Below, piece by piece: positions 1 through 7,047 of a DNA stretch of 46,217 nucleotides. The translations under genes were made by a program, and so were the position numbers. Source of the DNA: Bacteroidaceae bacterium (GTDB lineage Bacteria > Bacteroidota > Bacteroidia > Bacteroidales > Barnesiellaceae_A); assembly GCA_017481745.1 (NCBI GenBank), contig JAFUOV010000020.1:1-46217 (forward strand), written 5' to 3'. The notes under the pieces are model-generated. The model did not search any database. It was not told the origin of the DNA and saw only the letters and a list, made by a program, of their open reading frames with translations. Every line of letters starts with the position of its first letter. The first letter of the stretch is position 1.

Positions 1-458
1 TAGAAGTTCCCGTAGGTACACCTGCTTGCTACATTGCCGGTGATATGAATAGCTGGGCGTTTACTGCCATGACAAAGGTTGACGATACTCACTATACAAT
101 CACATTCGACAATGTGCACAAAGCTATGGGCTACAAATATGCTTGTGGCGAAGGTTGGGACTACGAAGAGGTAACTGCCGATGGTGGTCAAGTATACAAC
201 CGTACATGGAGCGAAAACGACGTAGTAGCCGCTTGGAAATCTATGGGCGAGGGTAGTGTAGCCGGTGTTGCTGCTGCCGACGTGAAAGTTTATGGTGCTA
301 ACGGTGTACTCTGCGTACGTGCTGCCGAAGAGGTTGTTCTCAACGTTTACAACGCACAAGGTATGTTGGTGAAAGCTCTCGTTGTTGAGGGTGCTGCCGA
401 TATCAATCTTGCTGCCGGTATGTATATCGTAAACGGTACTAAAGTTTTGGTATATTAA
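1..458 (+). CDS. C-terminal part of an exported protein with sorting-domain-like tail (5' end cut by window)
   Basis: The reading frame is open from base 3 with no start in the window, so this is the 3' part of a longer gene. The first ~70 residues (YIAGDMNSW, then alternating aromatic and charged strands, KYACGEGWDYEEV) look like a small beta-sandwich of the starch-binding/SusE-SusF-like type. The last ~60 residues (KVYGANGVLCV, VYNAQGMLV, LAAGMYIV) follow the pattern of Bacteroidetes C-terminal sorting domains of the T9SS/DUF6383 kind: an N-terminal strand, a central VYNxxGxLV and a terminal GxYIV. This implies export to the cell surface. The function of the full protein cannot be told. A strong hairpin follows the stop. 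The sorting-tail assignment is by pattern only. Confidence 0.75.
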   Translation, partial: EVPVGTPACYIAGDMNSWAFTAMTKVDDTHYTITFDNVHKAMGYKYACGEGWDYEEVTADGGQVYNRTWSENDVVAAWKSMGEGSVAGVAAADVKVYGANGVLCVRAAEEVVLNVYNAQGMLVKALVVEGAADINLAAGMYIVNGTKVLVY

Positions 459-484
459 TCTGCATTATAACAAATGCTCATATA

Positions 485-522
485 ACGAGCGCGCCAATCT
501 ACTTGGTGCGCTCGTTTTTTTC
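485..522 (+). terminator. Rho-independent terminator of the first gene
   Basis: A 13-bp stem (485-497 with 503-515, one G-U pair) with a 5-nt loop is followed by a run of seven T. It sits 27 nt after the stop codon of the upstream partial gene. Confidence 0.85.
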
Positions 523-566
523 TATAATTGAGGCTGATAGACACCCCGAAATTCAAAAATTATCAC

Positions 567-574
567 TAACTTTG
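567..574 (+). promoter_or_regulatory. Possible -7 box for pheT-yebC
   Basis: TAACTTTG matches the Bacteroidetes -7 consensus TAnnTTTG. There is no TTG at the usual 19-20 nt upstream. It would give a leader of about 80 nt before pheT. Confidence 0.4.
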
Positions 575-659
575 GGCGAATTTTTGCAGGCTTTGTGGCA
601 GGCAATGTTCGCTATTGCGTAATTAACTATATATCAGAAGATAAACAAATCGTCATATT

Positions 660-3122
660 ATGAATATCTCGTATAATTGGCTGAAGAAATACCTCGATTT
701 CGATCTTACTCCCGAGGAGACTTCGGCGGCTCTTACTTCAATAGGTCTTGAAACCGGTGGTATAGAAGAAGTACAAACAATAAAAGGTGGTCTTGAAGGC
801 TTGGTGATAGGCAAGGTGCTCACTTGTGTCGATCATCCCAATAGCGACCACTTGCACATCACCACAGTAGACTTGGGCGATGGTAATCCTACACAGATAG
901 TTTGTGGTGCTGCCAATGTTGCAGCCGGTCAACATGTTGTAGTGGCTACCGTCGGTACAACACTCTACGATGGCGACCAAAGTTTTACCATCAAGAAGTC
1001 GAAAATACGTGGTGAAGAGTCATTCGGTATGATTTGTGCCGAGGACGAGATAGGCATAGGTACATCGCACGATGGTATTATCGTGTTGCCCGAAACTGCC
1101 GTTCCCGGAACTCCTGCCAAGGAGTATTACAATATAAAGAGCGACTATGTGTTGGAGGTAGACATTACACCCAACCGCATTGATGCTGCCTCGCACTATG
1201 GCGTAGCTCGCGACTTGGCTGCATACTTGGTGCGCCAAGGTAAGCAAGTAACCCTGCAACGCCCCTCGGTAGACGACTTTAAGGTAGATACTGCCGAAGG
1301 TGCTATCGCTGTCGAGGTGCTCAACGAAGAGGCTTGTCCCCGCTATGCCGGTGTAACCATTCGTGGTGTGAAGGTTGCCGAGAGTCCCGAGTGGTTGCGC
1401 AATGCACTCACTGCTATTGGTTTGCATCCCATCAACAATATTGTGGATATTACCAACTACTTGTTGCATGCAACAGGTCAGCCCTTGCATTGCTTCGACC
1501 TCAATGAGATAAAAGGTGGTAAAGTAGTAGTGCGTACAGCTGTAAACGGTAGCAAATTTGTTACTCTTGATGAGGTAGAACGTACACTCACCGACCAAGA
1601 CCTGATGATATGCAACGCCGAGGAGCCTATGTGTATAGCCGGTGTATTTGGTGGCTTGAAGTCGGGCGTAACAGAGAAGACTACCGATATCTTCTTGGAG
1701 TCGGCATATTTCCATCCTACTTGGGTGCGCAAGACTGCTCGTCGCCAAGCGTTGAATACCGATGCATCATTCCGCTTTGAACGTGGTATCGACAATAACA
1801 ACCTGATATATGTCTTGAAACGTGCCGCTTTGATGGTACAAGAACTTGCCGGTGGTCAAATCTGTGGCGATATTATCGACACACATCCCGAGGGCTTCCC
1901 GTCATTCCCTGTTACCCTTACATATGACAAGGCAAACAAATTGATTGGTAAAGAAATACCTGCCGACGTAATAAAAGAGATATTGCACTCGCTTGAGGTT
2001 GAGATTGTTGCCGAAGATGCCGACAAGCTCGATCTTCTTGTGCCCACATATCGTGTCGATGTGCAACGTGATGTCGATGTGATTGAAGATATCTTGCGTA
2101 TATATGGCTACAACAATGTAGAGTTTACCGATGCTGTGCACTCTAACCTCTCATATAAGACTGCTACCGACGAGAACCACCGTTTGCAAAATCTTATTTC
2201 GGAGCAACTGACAGGTTGTGGTTTTAACGAAATAATGTGTAACTCGCTCTCGGCAATTTCATATTATGAAGGCAACGAGATATATCCCGATAGCCGTTGC
2301 GCCCGCTTGCTCAACCCGTTGAGCAACGATCTATGCGTGATGCGCCAAACATTGTTGTTTGGTGGCTTGGAGAGCTTGGCTCGCAACATCAACCGTCGCC
2401 GTCCCAACTTGCGTATGTATGAGTTTGGCAACTGCTATTTCTATGATGCAGATGCTTCTACCGAGAAAGCAATCACAGCACCTTATAGCGAAGAGAAACA
2501 CCTCGGCTTGTGGCTCACCGGTAATCGTGTATCGGGTAGCTGGGCACATCCCGACGAAAAGACTTCGGTGTATGAGTTGAAAGCTTACGTTGAGAACATC
2601 TTGGCTCGTGTAGGTGTACCTGCCAAAGAGATTGTGATGACTCAAATGAGCAATGCTATCTTCAGCGCAGCCTTGCAGATAAACAACCGCGCCGGCAAGT
2701 TGTTGGCTATGGTAGGTATTATATCGAAGAAAGTTGCCAAGAAATTTGATATAGATATTGAAGTATACTATGCCGAGTTGAATTGGGACAACCTCATGCG
2801 CTATGCCTTGCGCAACAAGGTTACTTACACCGAGTTGCCCAAGTTCCAAGCTGTTAAGCGCGACTTGGCTCTTCTTGTAGACGATGCTGTTGCCTTTGCC
2901 GATATAGAGCGTATAGCCTACGAGACCGAGCGCAAGTTGCTCAAGGAGGTTTCATTGTTCGATGTTTACGAAGGCGACAAACTCCCTGCCGGCAAGAAGT
3001 CGTATGCTGTTTCGTTCCTCTTGCAAGATGCCGAAAAGACATTGAATGACAAGCAGATAGACAATGTAATGACTCGCATGATTGCAGCTCTGACAAAACA
3101 ACTCAATGCCGAATTGCGATAA
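660..3122 (+). CDS. pheT: Phenylalanine--tRNA ligase beta subunit
   Basis: This 820-residue protein has the usual length and layout of bacterial PheT. It is the tRNA-binding and editing partner of PheS in the (alpha-beta)2 synthetase that charges tRNA-Phe in the cytoplasm. The N-terminal start MNISYNWLKKYL is typical. An OB-fold tRNA-binding domain spans about residues 40-150 (CVDHPNSDHLHI...VCGAANV). The B3/B4 editing domain lies near 210-380, B5 near 405-475, and the FDX-ACB anticodon-stem-binding domain at the end from about 727 (YTELPKFQAVKRDLALLVDD). pheS is not in the window, as is common when the two subunit genes are unlinked. yebC follows after 43 nt on the same strand and is probably cotranscribed. 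Confidence 0.97.
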   Translation: MNISYNWLKKYLDFDLTPEETSAALTSIGLETGGIEEVQTIKGGLEGLVIGKVLTCVDHPNSDHLHITTVDLGDGNPTQIVCGAANVAAGQHVVVATVGTTLYDGDQSFTIKKSKIRGEESFGMICAEDEIGIGTSHDGIIVLPETAVPGTPAKEYYNIKSDYVLEVDITPNRIDAASHYGVARDLAAYLVRQGKQVTLQRPSVDDFKVDTAEGAIAVEVLNEEACPRYAGVTIRGVKVAESPEWLRNALTAIGLHPINNIVDITNYLLHATGQPLHCFDLNEIKGGKVVVRTAVNGSKFVTLDEVERTLTDQDLMICNAEEPMCIAGVFGGLKSGVTEKTTDIFLESAYFHPTWVRKTARRQALNTDASFRFERGIDNNNLIYVLKRAALMVQELAGGQICGDIIDTHPEGFPSFPVTLTYDKANKLIGKEIPADVIKEILHSLEVEIVAEDADKLDLLVPTYRVDVQRDVDVIEDILRIYGYNNVEFTDAVHSNLSYKTATDENHRLQNLISEQLTGCGFNEIMCNSLSAISYYEGNEIYPDSRCARLLNPLSNDLCVMRQTLLFGGLESLARNINRRRPNLRMYEFGNCYFYDADASTEKAITAPYSEEKHLGLWLTGNRVSGSWAHPDEKTSVYELKAYVENILARVGVPAKEIVMTQMSNAIFSAALQINNRAGKLLAMVGIISKKVAKKFDIDIEVYYAELNWDNLMRYALRNKVTYTELPKFQAVKRDLALLVDDAVAFADIERIAYETERKLLKEVSLFDVYEGDKLPAGKKSYAVSFLLQDAEKTLNDKQIDNVMTRMIAALTKQLNAELR

Positions 3123-3165
3123 AACGAAAATTCAAAAAAATAAAAACTATATAAAGTAAAGTATT

Positions 3166-3891
3166 ATGGGAAGAGCGTTTGAATACCGCAAAGCCAGAAA
3201 AATGAAACGTTGGGGCAACATGTCCCGTACATTTACCAAAATTGGTAAGGAAATAACTATCGCTGTAAAAGCCGGTGGTCCCGATCCCGATGGCAACCCT
3301 CGTTTGCGTGCATTGATGCAAAATGCCAAGGCGGCCAACATGCCCAAAGAGAATGTTGAGCGTGCTATCAAAAAGGCTACTGATAAGGATGCAGGCGATT
3401 ACAAAGAGATTATCTACGAAGGATATGGTCCTCACGGTATCGCTATCGTTGTAGAGACAGCTACCGACAACCACACTCGTACCGTTGCCAACGTGCGTAG
3501 CTACTTCAACAAAGCAGGTGGCTCGTTGGGTACAACAGGTTCGCTCTCATTTATGTTTGAGCATAAATGTGTGTTCCACATCAAGCCCAAAGATGGTGTA
3601 TCGGTTGAAGATCTTGAACTCGAATTGATCGACTACGGTGTAGACGAGTTGGAGGCTGACGACGAAGAGATTGTACTCTATGGCGCTTTTGAGTCGAACA
3701 GCGAAATTCAAAAGTATCTTGAGGAGAACGAGTTTGAAATCGTTAGCTCTGAGTTTGAGCGCATCCCCAACGACCTCAAAGAACTCGATGCCGAGCAACG
3801 TGCCTCTATCGAGAAACTCATTGAGCGCCTTGAAGAGGATGAGGACGTTCAAAACGTGTTCCACAACATGAAGGAAGAAGACGAGGAGTAA
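3166..3891 (+). CDS. yebC: YebC/PmpR-family (TACO1-like) protein
   Basis: At 241 residues it has the normal length of the YebC/PmpR/TACO1 family. Members are annotated as DNA-binding regulators, and more recent work ties them to translation of difficult peptide stretches at the ribosome. The family start MGRAFEYRKARKMKRWGNMSRTF is present in Bacteroidetes form, followed by GGPDPDGNPRLR, AKAANMPKENVERAIKKA and YEGYGPHG. The C-terminus is strongly acidic (EEDEDVQNVFHNMKEEDEE). It lies 43 nt after pheT, which fits a translation-linked role. A bidirectional terminator separates it from convergent lptB. Confidence 0.93.
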   Translation: MGRAFEYRKARKMKRWGNMSRTFTKIGKEITIAVKAGGPDPDGNPRLRALMQNAKAANMPKENVERAIKKATDKDAGDYKEIIYEGYGPHGIAIVVETATDNHTRTVANVRSYFNKAGGSLGTTGSLSFMFEHKCVFHIKPKDGVSVEDLELELIDYGVDELEADDEEIVLYGAFESNSEIQKYLEENEFEIVSSEFERIPNDLKELDAEQRASIEKLIERLEEDEDVQNVFHNMKEEDEE

Positions 3892-3918
3892 TAAACTCTT
3901 TATCTCGTATTTATACAG

Positions 3919-3947
3919 AAAATCCCACTTCGATGAAGTGGGATTTT
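3919..3947. terminator. Bidirectional terminator between yebC and lptB
   Basis: A perfect 13-bp stem (3919-3931 with 3935-3947) with a 3-nt loop is rich in A at the 5' side and T at the 3' side. It can therefore terminate yebC on the plus strand and lptB on the minus strand. Confidence 0.88.
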
Positions 3948-3970
3948 TTATGTCTTGGAATAAATTTGTT

Positions 3971-4768
3971 TTAGTCGAATTTTTTGCGGCGGAAGACGAA
4001 ACTGCGACCCAAATATTTCTCGCGTACGATGGGATTTTCGGCAAGCTCTTCCGATGTGCCTTGAAACAATATCTTACCCTCAAAGAGCAGATATGCGCGG
4101 TCGGTGATACTCAACGTCTCGGGAGCATTGTGGTCGGTGATAAGGATACCGATGTTTTTCTCTTTGAGCTTATAAACAATATATTGAATATCCTCTACGG
4201 CAATAGGGTCGACACCGGCAAACGGCTCGTCGAGCATGATAAATTTGGGGTCGATGGCAAGGCATCGGGCTATCTCGGTGCGTCGACGCTCACCACCCGA
4301 TAGCTGGTCGCCCAAGTTTTTGCGCACCTTCTCAAGGCGAAACTCGGCAATGAGGCTTTCTAACTTGTCGCGTTGATACTCGGGAGTGGTATTGGTCATC
4401 TGCAATACCGAGCGGATATTGTCCTCGACCGAGAGTTTGCGGAATACCGACGGCTCTTGTGCCAAGTAGCCAATGCCATGTTGCGCGCGCTTGTATACAG
4501 GAAACTCGGTGATGTCAAGTTCGTTTAGATATATGTGTCCCTCGTTGGGCGGAACAAGACCGGTTGTCATATAGAATGTTGTTGTCTTACCGGCACCGTT
4601 TGGTCCCAGCAAGCCCACAATTTCACCTTGCGTTACATTGATAGAAACGTGATTAACCACCGTACGTTGGCGGTATTTTTTCACCAAATCTTCTGTACGC
4701 AGTACCATGCCGGTATTTTCTACCTTCTCTTTTATATCCTCTTGAGGTTCAATAGCAGTTACATTCAT
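3971..4768 (-). CDS. lptB: LPS export ABC transporter ATP-binding protein
   Basis: This cytoplasmic ATPase powers LptFG extraction of lipopolysaccharide from the inner membrane. The Walker A motif (GPNGAGKTT), Q-loop (YLAQEPSVF), signature (LSGGERRRTEIARC), Walker B (FIMLDEPFAGVDP) and switch histidine (ITDHN) are all intact. YLAQE with SVFRKLSVEDNI and DPIAVEDIQ is diagnostic of LptB rather than other ABC ATPases. The start is uncertain. The frame is open to 4801, but a good minus-strand -7 box at 4778-4785 sits just upstream of the ATG at 4768 chosen here (265 aa). The conserved core begins at MVLRTEDL (ATG at 4708), so a 20-residue acidic N-terminal extension is either extra or untranslated. 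Confidence 0.93.
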   Translation of the reverse strand: MNVTAIEPQEDIKEKVENTGMVLRTEDLVKKYRQRTVVNHVSINVTQGEIVGLLGPNGAGKTTTFYMTTGLVPPNEGHIYLNELDITEFPVYKRAQHGIGYLAQEPSVFRKLSVEDNIRSVLQMTNTTPEYQRDKLESLIAEFRLEKVRKNLGDQLSGGERRRTEIARCLAIDPKFIMLDEPFAGVDPIAVEDIQYIVYKLKEKNIGILITDHNAPETLSITDRAYLLFEGKILFQGTSEELAENPIVREKYLGRSFVFRRKKFD

Positions 4769-4777
4769 AAGTAGCAC

Positions 4778-4785
4778 AAAAGTAC
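4778..4785 (-). promoter_or_regulatory. Proximal -7 box for lptB
   Basis: TACTTTTG on the minus strand is a perfect TAnnTTTG match. No TTG lies 19-20 nt upstream. It would give a very short leader to the ATG at 4768, or about 60 nt to the ATG at 4708. Confidence 0.5.
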
Positions 4786-4838
4786 GACAAAGATTGCGCA
4801 TAAAAAAGAGTTTGTCTTTTTTTTAGTGAAAAGCCCTG

Positions 4839-4846
4839 CAAAAGTA
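4839..4846 (-). promoter_or_regulatory. Distal -7 box for lptB
   Basis: A second TACTTTTG on the minus strand lies about 60 nt farther upstream. Either box, or both, may drive lptB. No -33 TTG at good spacing was seen. Confidence 0.45.
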
Positions 4847-4960
4847 CGTTAAAACCTTGTGCATCGTTGGCTGCATTGTGATAATAACAGAACGAAATGC
4901 GTTGCATGAGGTTTTATAAAATTTAATAGAGTCCAAATGTCTTTATGCACTGTTTTTCAG

Positions 4961-4968
4961 TAACTTTG
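4961..4968 (+). promoter_or_regulatory. Possible -7 box upstream of the orphan sorting-domain remnant
   Basis: TAACTTTG on the plus strand matches the -7 consensus. The only thing downstream on this strand before the hairpin at 5288 is the broken sorting-domain fragment, so this may be a surviving promoter of a mostly deleted gene. Confidence 0.35.
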
Positions 4969-5043
4969 CACCCGCTTAAGTGAATTCGGTTTCTGTACTG
5001 CGTTTGTATTAATTCTTCTTTATTTATACCAGATTATCGTTTG

Positions 5044-5264
5044 AATTATTGGACAGCCGACGATGTTGCTACCGAAAGGAATATAGCTGTACCTCCTGGA
5101 CGTTGGTGGGCGAGGGTAATATTTACATATATAATATAAGTGGTACGCTTGTGCGCTCTATCAATTATACACTCATGTCGCGCTCGGTAGATTTGAGCAC
5201 ACTTCCTGCCGGATATTATATTGTTGTATGCGGCTCGCAAGTAAGAGAGATTGTGAAGAAGTAA
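5044..5264 (+). pseudogene. Orphan remnant of a C-terminal sorting domain, apparently frameshifted
   Basis: Frame 3 from about 5097 to the TAA at 5262 reads LVGEGNIYIYNISGTLVRS, then LPAGYYIVVCGS and REIVKK. That is the second half of a T9SS type A-like sorting domain. The natural preceding segment (NYWTADDVATERNIAV) is in frame 1 at 5044-5091, so a frameshift near 5090-5100 is suspected. No ATG start, signal peptide or catalytic region exists upstream; frame 3 itself is open only from 5013. I read it as the leftover end of a deleted surface-protein gene that kept a promoter-like box (4961) and a terminator (5288). A short expressed protein from the TTG at 5049 is possible but unlikely. Confidence 0.55.
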
Positions 5265-5287
5265 AACGATTTTATATAAGCAGCTGT

Positions 5288-5326
5288 GAGTGAATATCTT
5301 ATTGCGAGATATTCACTCGTATTTTA
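5288..5326 (+). terminator. Hairpin terminator after the sorting-domain remnant
   Basis: A perfect 12-bp stem (5288-5299 with 5307-5318) with a 7-nt loop is followed by the weakly T-rich stretch GTATTTTA. Confidence 0.65.
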
Positions 5327-5403
5327 TATAGAAATACAAGACGGGCGGTAGGCGTGTTACATCATTTAAGATTTGAAACGAGCCAAAAACCGACAAAATT
5401 TAT

Positions 5404-5411
5404 TACTTTTG
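5404..5411 (+). promoter_or_regulatory. -7 box for mlaEF
   Basis: TACTTTTG matches the consensus perfectly and lies 33 nt before the mlaE ATG at 5445. It lies inside any longer N-terminal reading, which argues against starts upstream of 5445. Confidence 0.6.
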
Positions 5412-5444
5412 CCAATTATTTGTTACGAAACATTTATCAATCAT

Positions 5445-6191
5445 ATGTTAAGAAGTTCATTAAGTGCCTTTGGAGATTATATACTTCTGCTTGGAAGAAC
5501 CTTTACCAAACCCGATAAGTGGAAAGAGTTTTTCCGTACATACATCGATGAAGTGCATAAGTTGGGCGTCAACTCCATACCCATTGTTCTCATTATATCG
5601 GTATTTATAGGTGCTGTTATTGCCATACAAATGCAGCTCAACATCATGTCGCCCATGTTGCCCAAGTATACGGTGGGATTGGCTGTGCGTGAGATTATCC
5701 TGCTTGAGTTTTCATCGTCAATCATGGCACTGATATTGGCAGGAAAAGTGGGCTCAAACATTGCATCGGAGATAGGTACCATGCGTGTAACAGAGCAAAT
5801 AGATGCCATGGAGGTGATGGGACTGAATAGTGCCAACTATATAATCCTACCCAAAATTACGGCTATGGTAACCTACATACCTGTATTGGTGGGTTTCAGT
5901 ATGGCAATGGGATTTTTCGGTGCATACGCCATCGCTTTCTTTGCCAACCTCATGCCTACGCAGCAGCTCACTTATGGCTTCCAAGCCTATTTCAAGGAGT
6001 TCTATGTATGGTATGCTATTTTCAAGTCGCTATTCTTTGGTTTCATCATCAGTAGTGTAGCAGCTTATTATGGCTACTCGGTCAAAGGCGGTTCGCGCGA
6101 GGTAGGTGCTGCAAGCACCAATGCTGTTGTTGTGAGCAGCGTAGTGATATTGGTATTGGATGTATTAATCACTCAAATAATGATGGGATGA
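5445..6191 (+). CDS. mlaE: MlaE-family phospholipid ABC transporter permease
   Basis: This 248-residue inner-membrane permease of the Mla/YrbE type pairs with MlaF to move phospholipids between the inner and outer membranes. The family core is clear: NSIPIVLIISVFIGAVIAIQ, LEFSSSIMALILAGKVGSN, EIGTMRVTEQIDAMEVMG and NSANYIILPK. Hydrophobic helices follow, ending with VVSSVVILVLDVLIT. The frame is open further upstream, but the -7 box at 5404 and family alignment (MLRSSLSAFGDYILLLGR) favour the ATG at 5445. The stop overlaps the mlaF start by 4 nt (ATGA), indicating translational coupling. No MCE-domain MlaD gene follows in this window. Confidence 0.92.
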   Translation: MLRSSLSAFGDYILLLGRTFTKPDKWKEFFRTYIDEVHKLGVNSIPIVLIISVFIGAVIAIQMQLNIMSPMLPKYTVGLAVREIILLEFSSSIMALILAGKVGSNIASEIGTMRVTEQIDAMEVMGLNSANYIILPKITAMVTYIPVLVGFSMAMGFFGAYAIAFFANLMPTQQLTYGFQAYFKEFYVWYAIFKSLFFGFIISSVAAYYGYSVKGGSREVGAASTNAVVVSSVVILVLDVLITQIMMG

Positions 6192-6955
6192 TAGAGGTTA
6201 AGAATATCAACAAGTCGTTTGAGGACAAGCAGGTGTTGTTTGATATATCTGCCAAGTTTTATGAGGGTAAAACCAACTTGATAATAGGACAGAGTGGCTC
6301 GGGTAAAACTGTGTTGCTCAAGTCGATAGTAGGGTTGATGACACCCGAGTCGGGGCAAATTCTCTATGACGGTCGTAATAGCTTGGCAATGAACGCCTCG
6401 CAAATAAAAGAGCTGCGCAAGGAGATAGGTATGTTGTTTCAAGGTGCGGCGCTGTTTGACTCGGAAACCGTTCTTGGTAATGTTATCTTCCCGTTGCGCA
6501 TGCACACAAACGATAGCTATCAGCAATGCAAGAAACGTGCCGAGTTCTGTCTGGATCGTGTAAACTTGCGTGGTGCCAATAAGTTATATCCTTCGGAGAT
6601 AAGCGGTGGTATGCAGAAACGTGTTGCTATTGCTCGTGCCATTGCACTCAATCCCAAGTACCTATTCTGCGATGAACCCAACTCGGGTCTTGACCCCAAA
6701 ACATCGCTTGTGATTGATGAACTGTTGAGCGACATTACACACGAGTATAAGATGACTACCATTATAAATACGCATGATATGAACTCGGTACTCGGTATTG
6801 GCGAGCACATTATCTTTATTGACAAAGGTTACAAGGCTTGGGAAGGTACAAGCCAAATGATTACCCATAGCGACAACAAGGCACTTGAAGATTTTGTATT
6901 TGCAACACCGCTATTTAAAGATGTAAAGGGCTACTTGGTTTCGCAAGGAAAATAA
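6188..6955 (+). CDS. mlaF: MlaF-family phospholipid ABC transporter ATP-binding protein
   Basis: This 255-residue ATPase couples to MlaE. Walker A is GQSGSGKT, the Q-loop is GMLFQGAALFDSETVLGNV, the signature is SGGMQKRVAIARA and Walker B is LFCDEPNSGLDP, followed by the INTHDMNSV switch region. The GMLFQ.GALFDS motif and the SGGMxKR signature are typical of MlaF rather than of sugar or amino-acid importers. It overlaps mlaE by 4 nt and ends just before a strong bidirectional terminator. The periplasmic and outer-membrane Mla components must be encoded elsewhere if the system is complete. Confidence 0.93.
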   Translation: MIEVKNINKSFEDKQVLFDISAKFYEGKTNLIIGQSGSGKTVLLKSIVGLMTPESGQILYDGRNSLAMNASQIKELRKEIGMLFQGAALFDSETVLGNVIFPLRMHTNDSYQQCKKRAEFCLDRVNLRGANKLYPSEISGGMQKRVAIARAIALNPKYLFCDEPNSGLDPKTSLVIDELLSDITHEYKMTTIINTHDMNSVLGIGEHIIFIDKGYKAWEGTSQMITHSDNKALEDFVFATPLFKDVKGYLVSQGK

Positions 6956-6990
6956 TCGAAAGAATATCCATAAACTTTTTCATTGAGCAT

Positions 6991-7030
6991 AACGCAATAG
7001 GGCGACTTCGTGAGGTCGCCCTATTGCGTT
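6991..7030. terminator. Bidirectional terminator between mlaF and the GH85 gene
   Basis: A perfect 16-bp stem (6991-7006 with 7015-7030) with an 8-nt loop lies between two convergent genes. The T tracts are short, but the stem is very stable. Confidence 0.8.
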
Positions 7031-7047
7031 ATATAGCAAGACTATGA

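Noticed and set aside
1020..1748. 242-codon open frame on the minus strand inside pheT
   Set aside because: It is a shadow of a well-supported essential gene, has no family pattern, and its composition follows the pheT codons.
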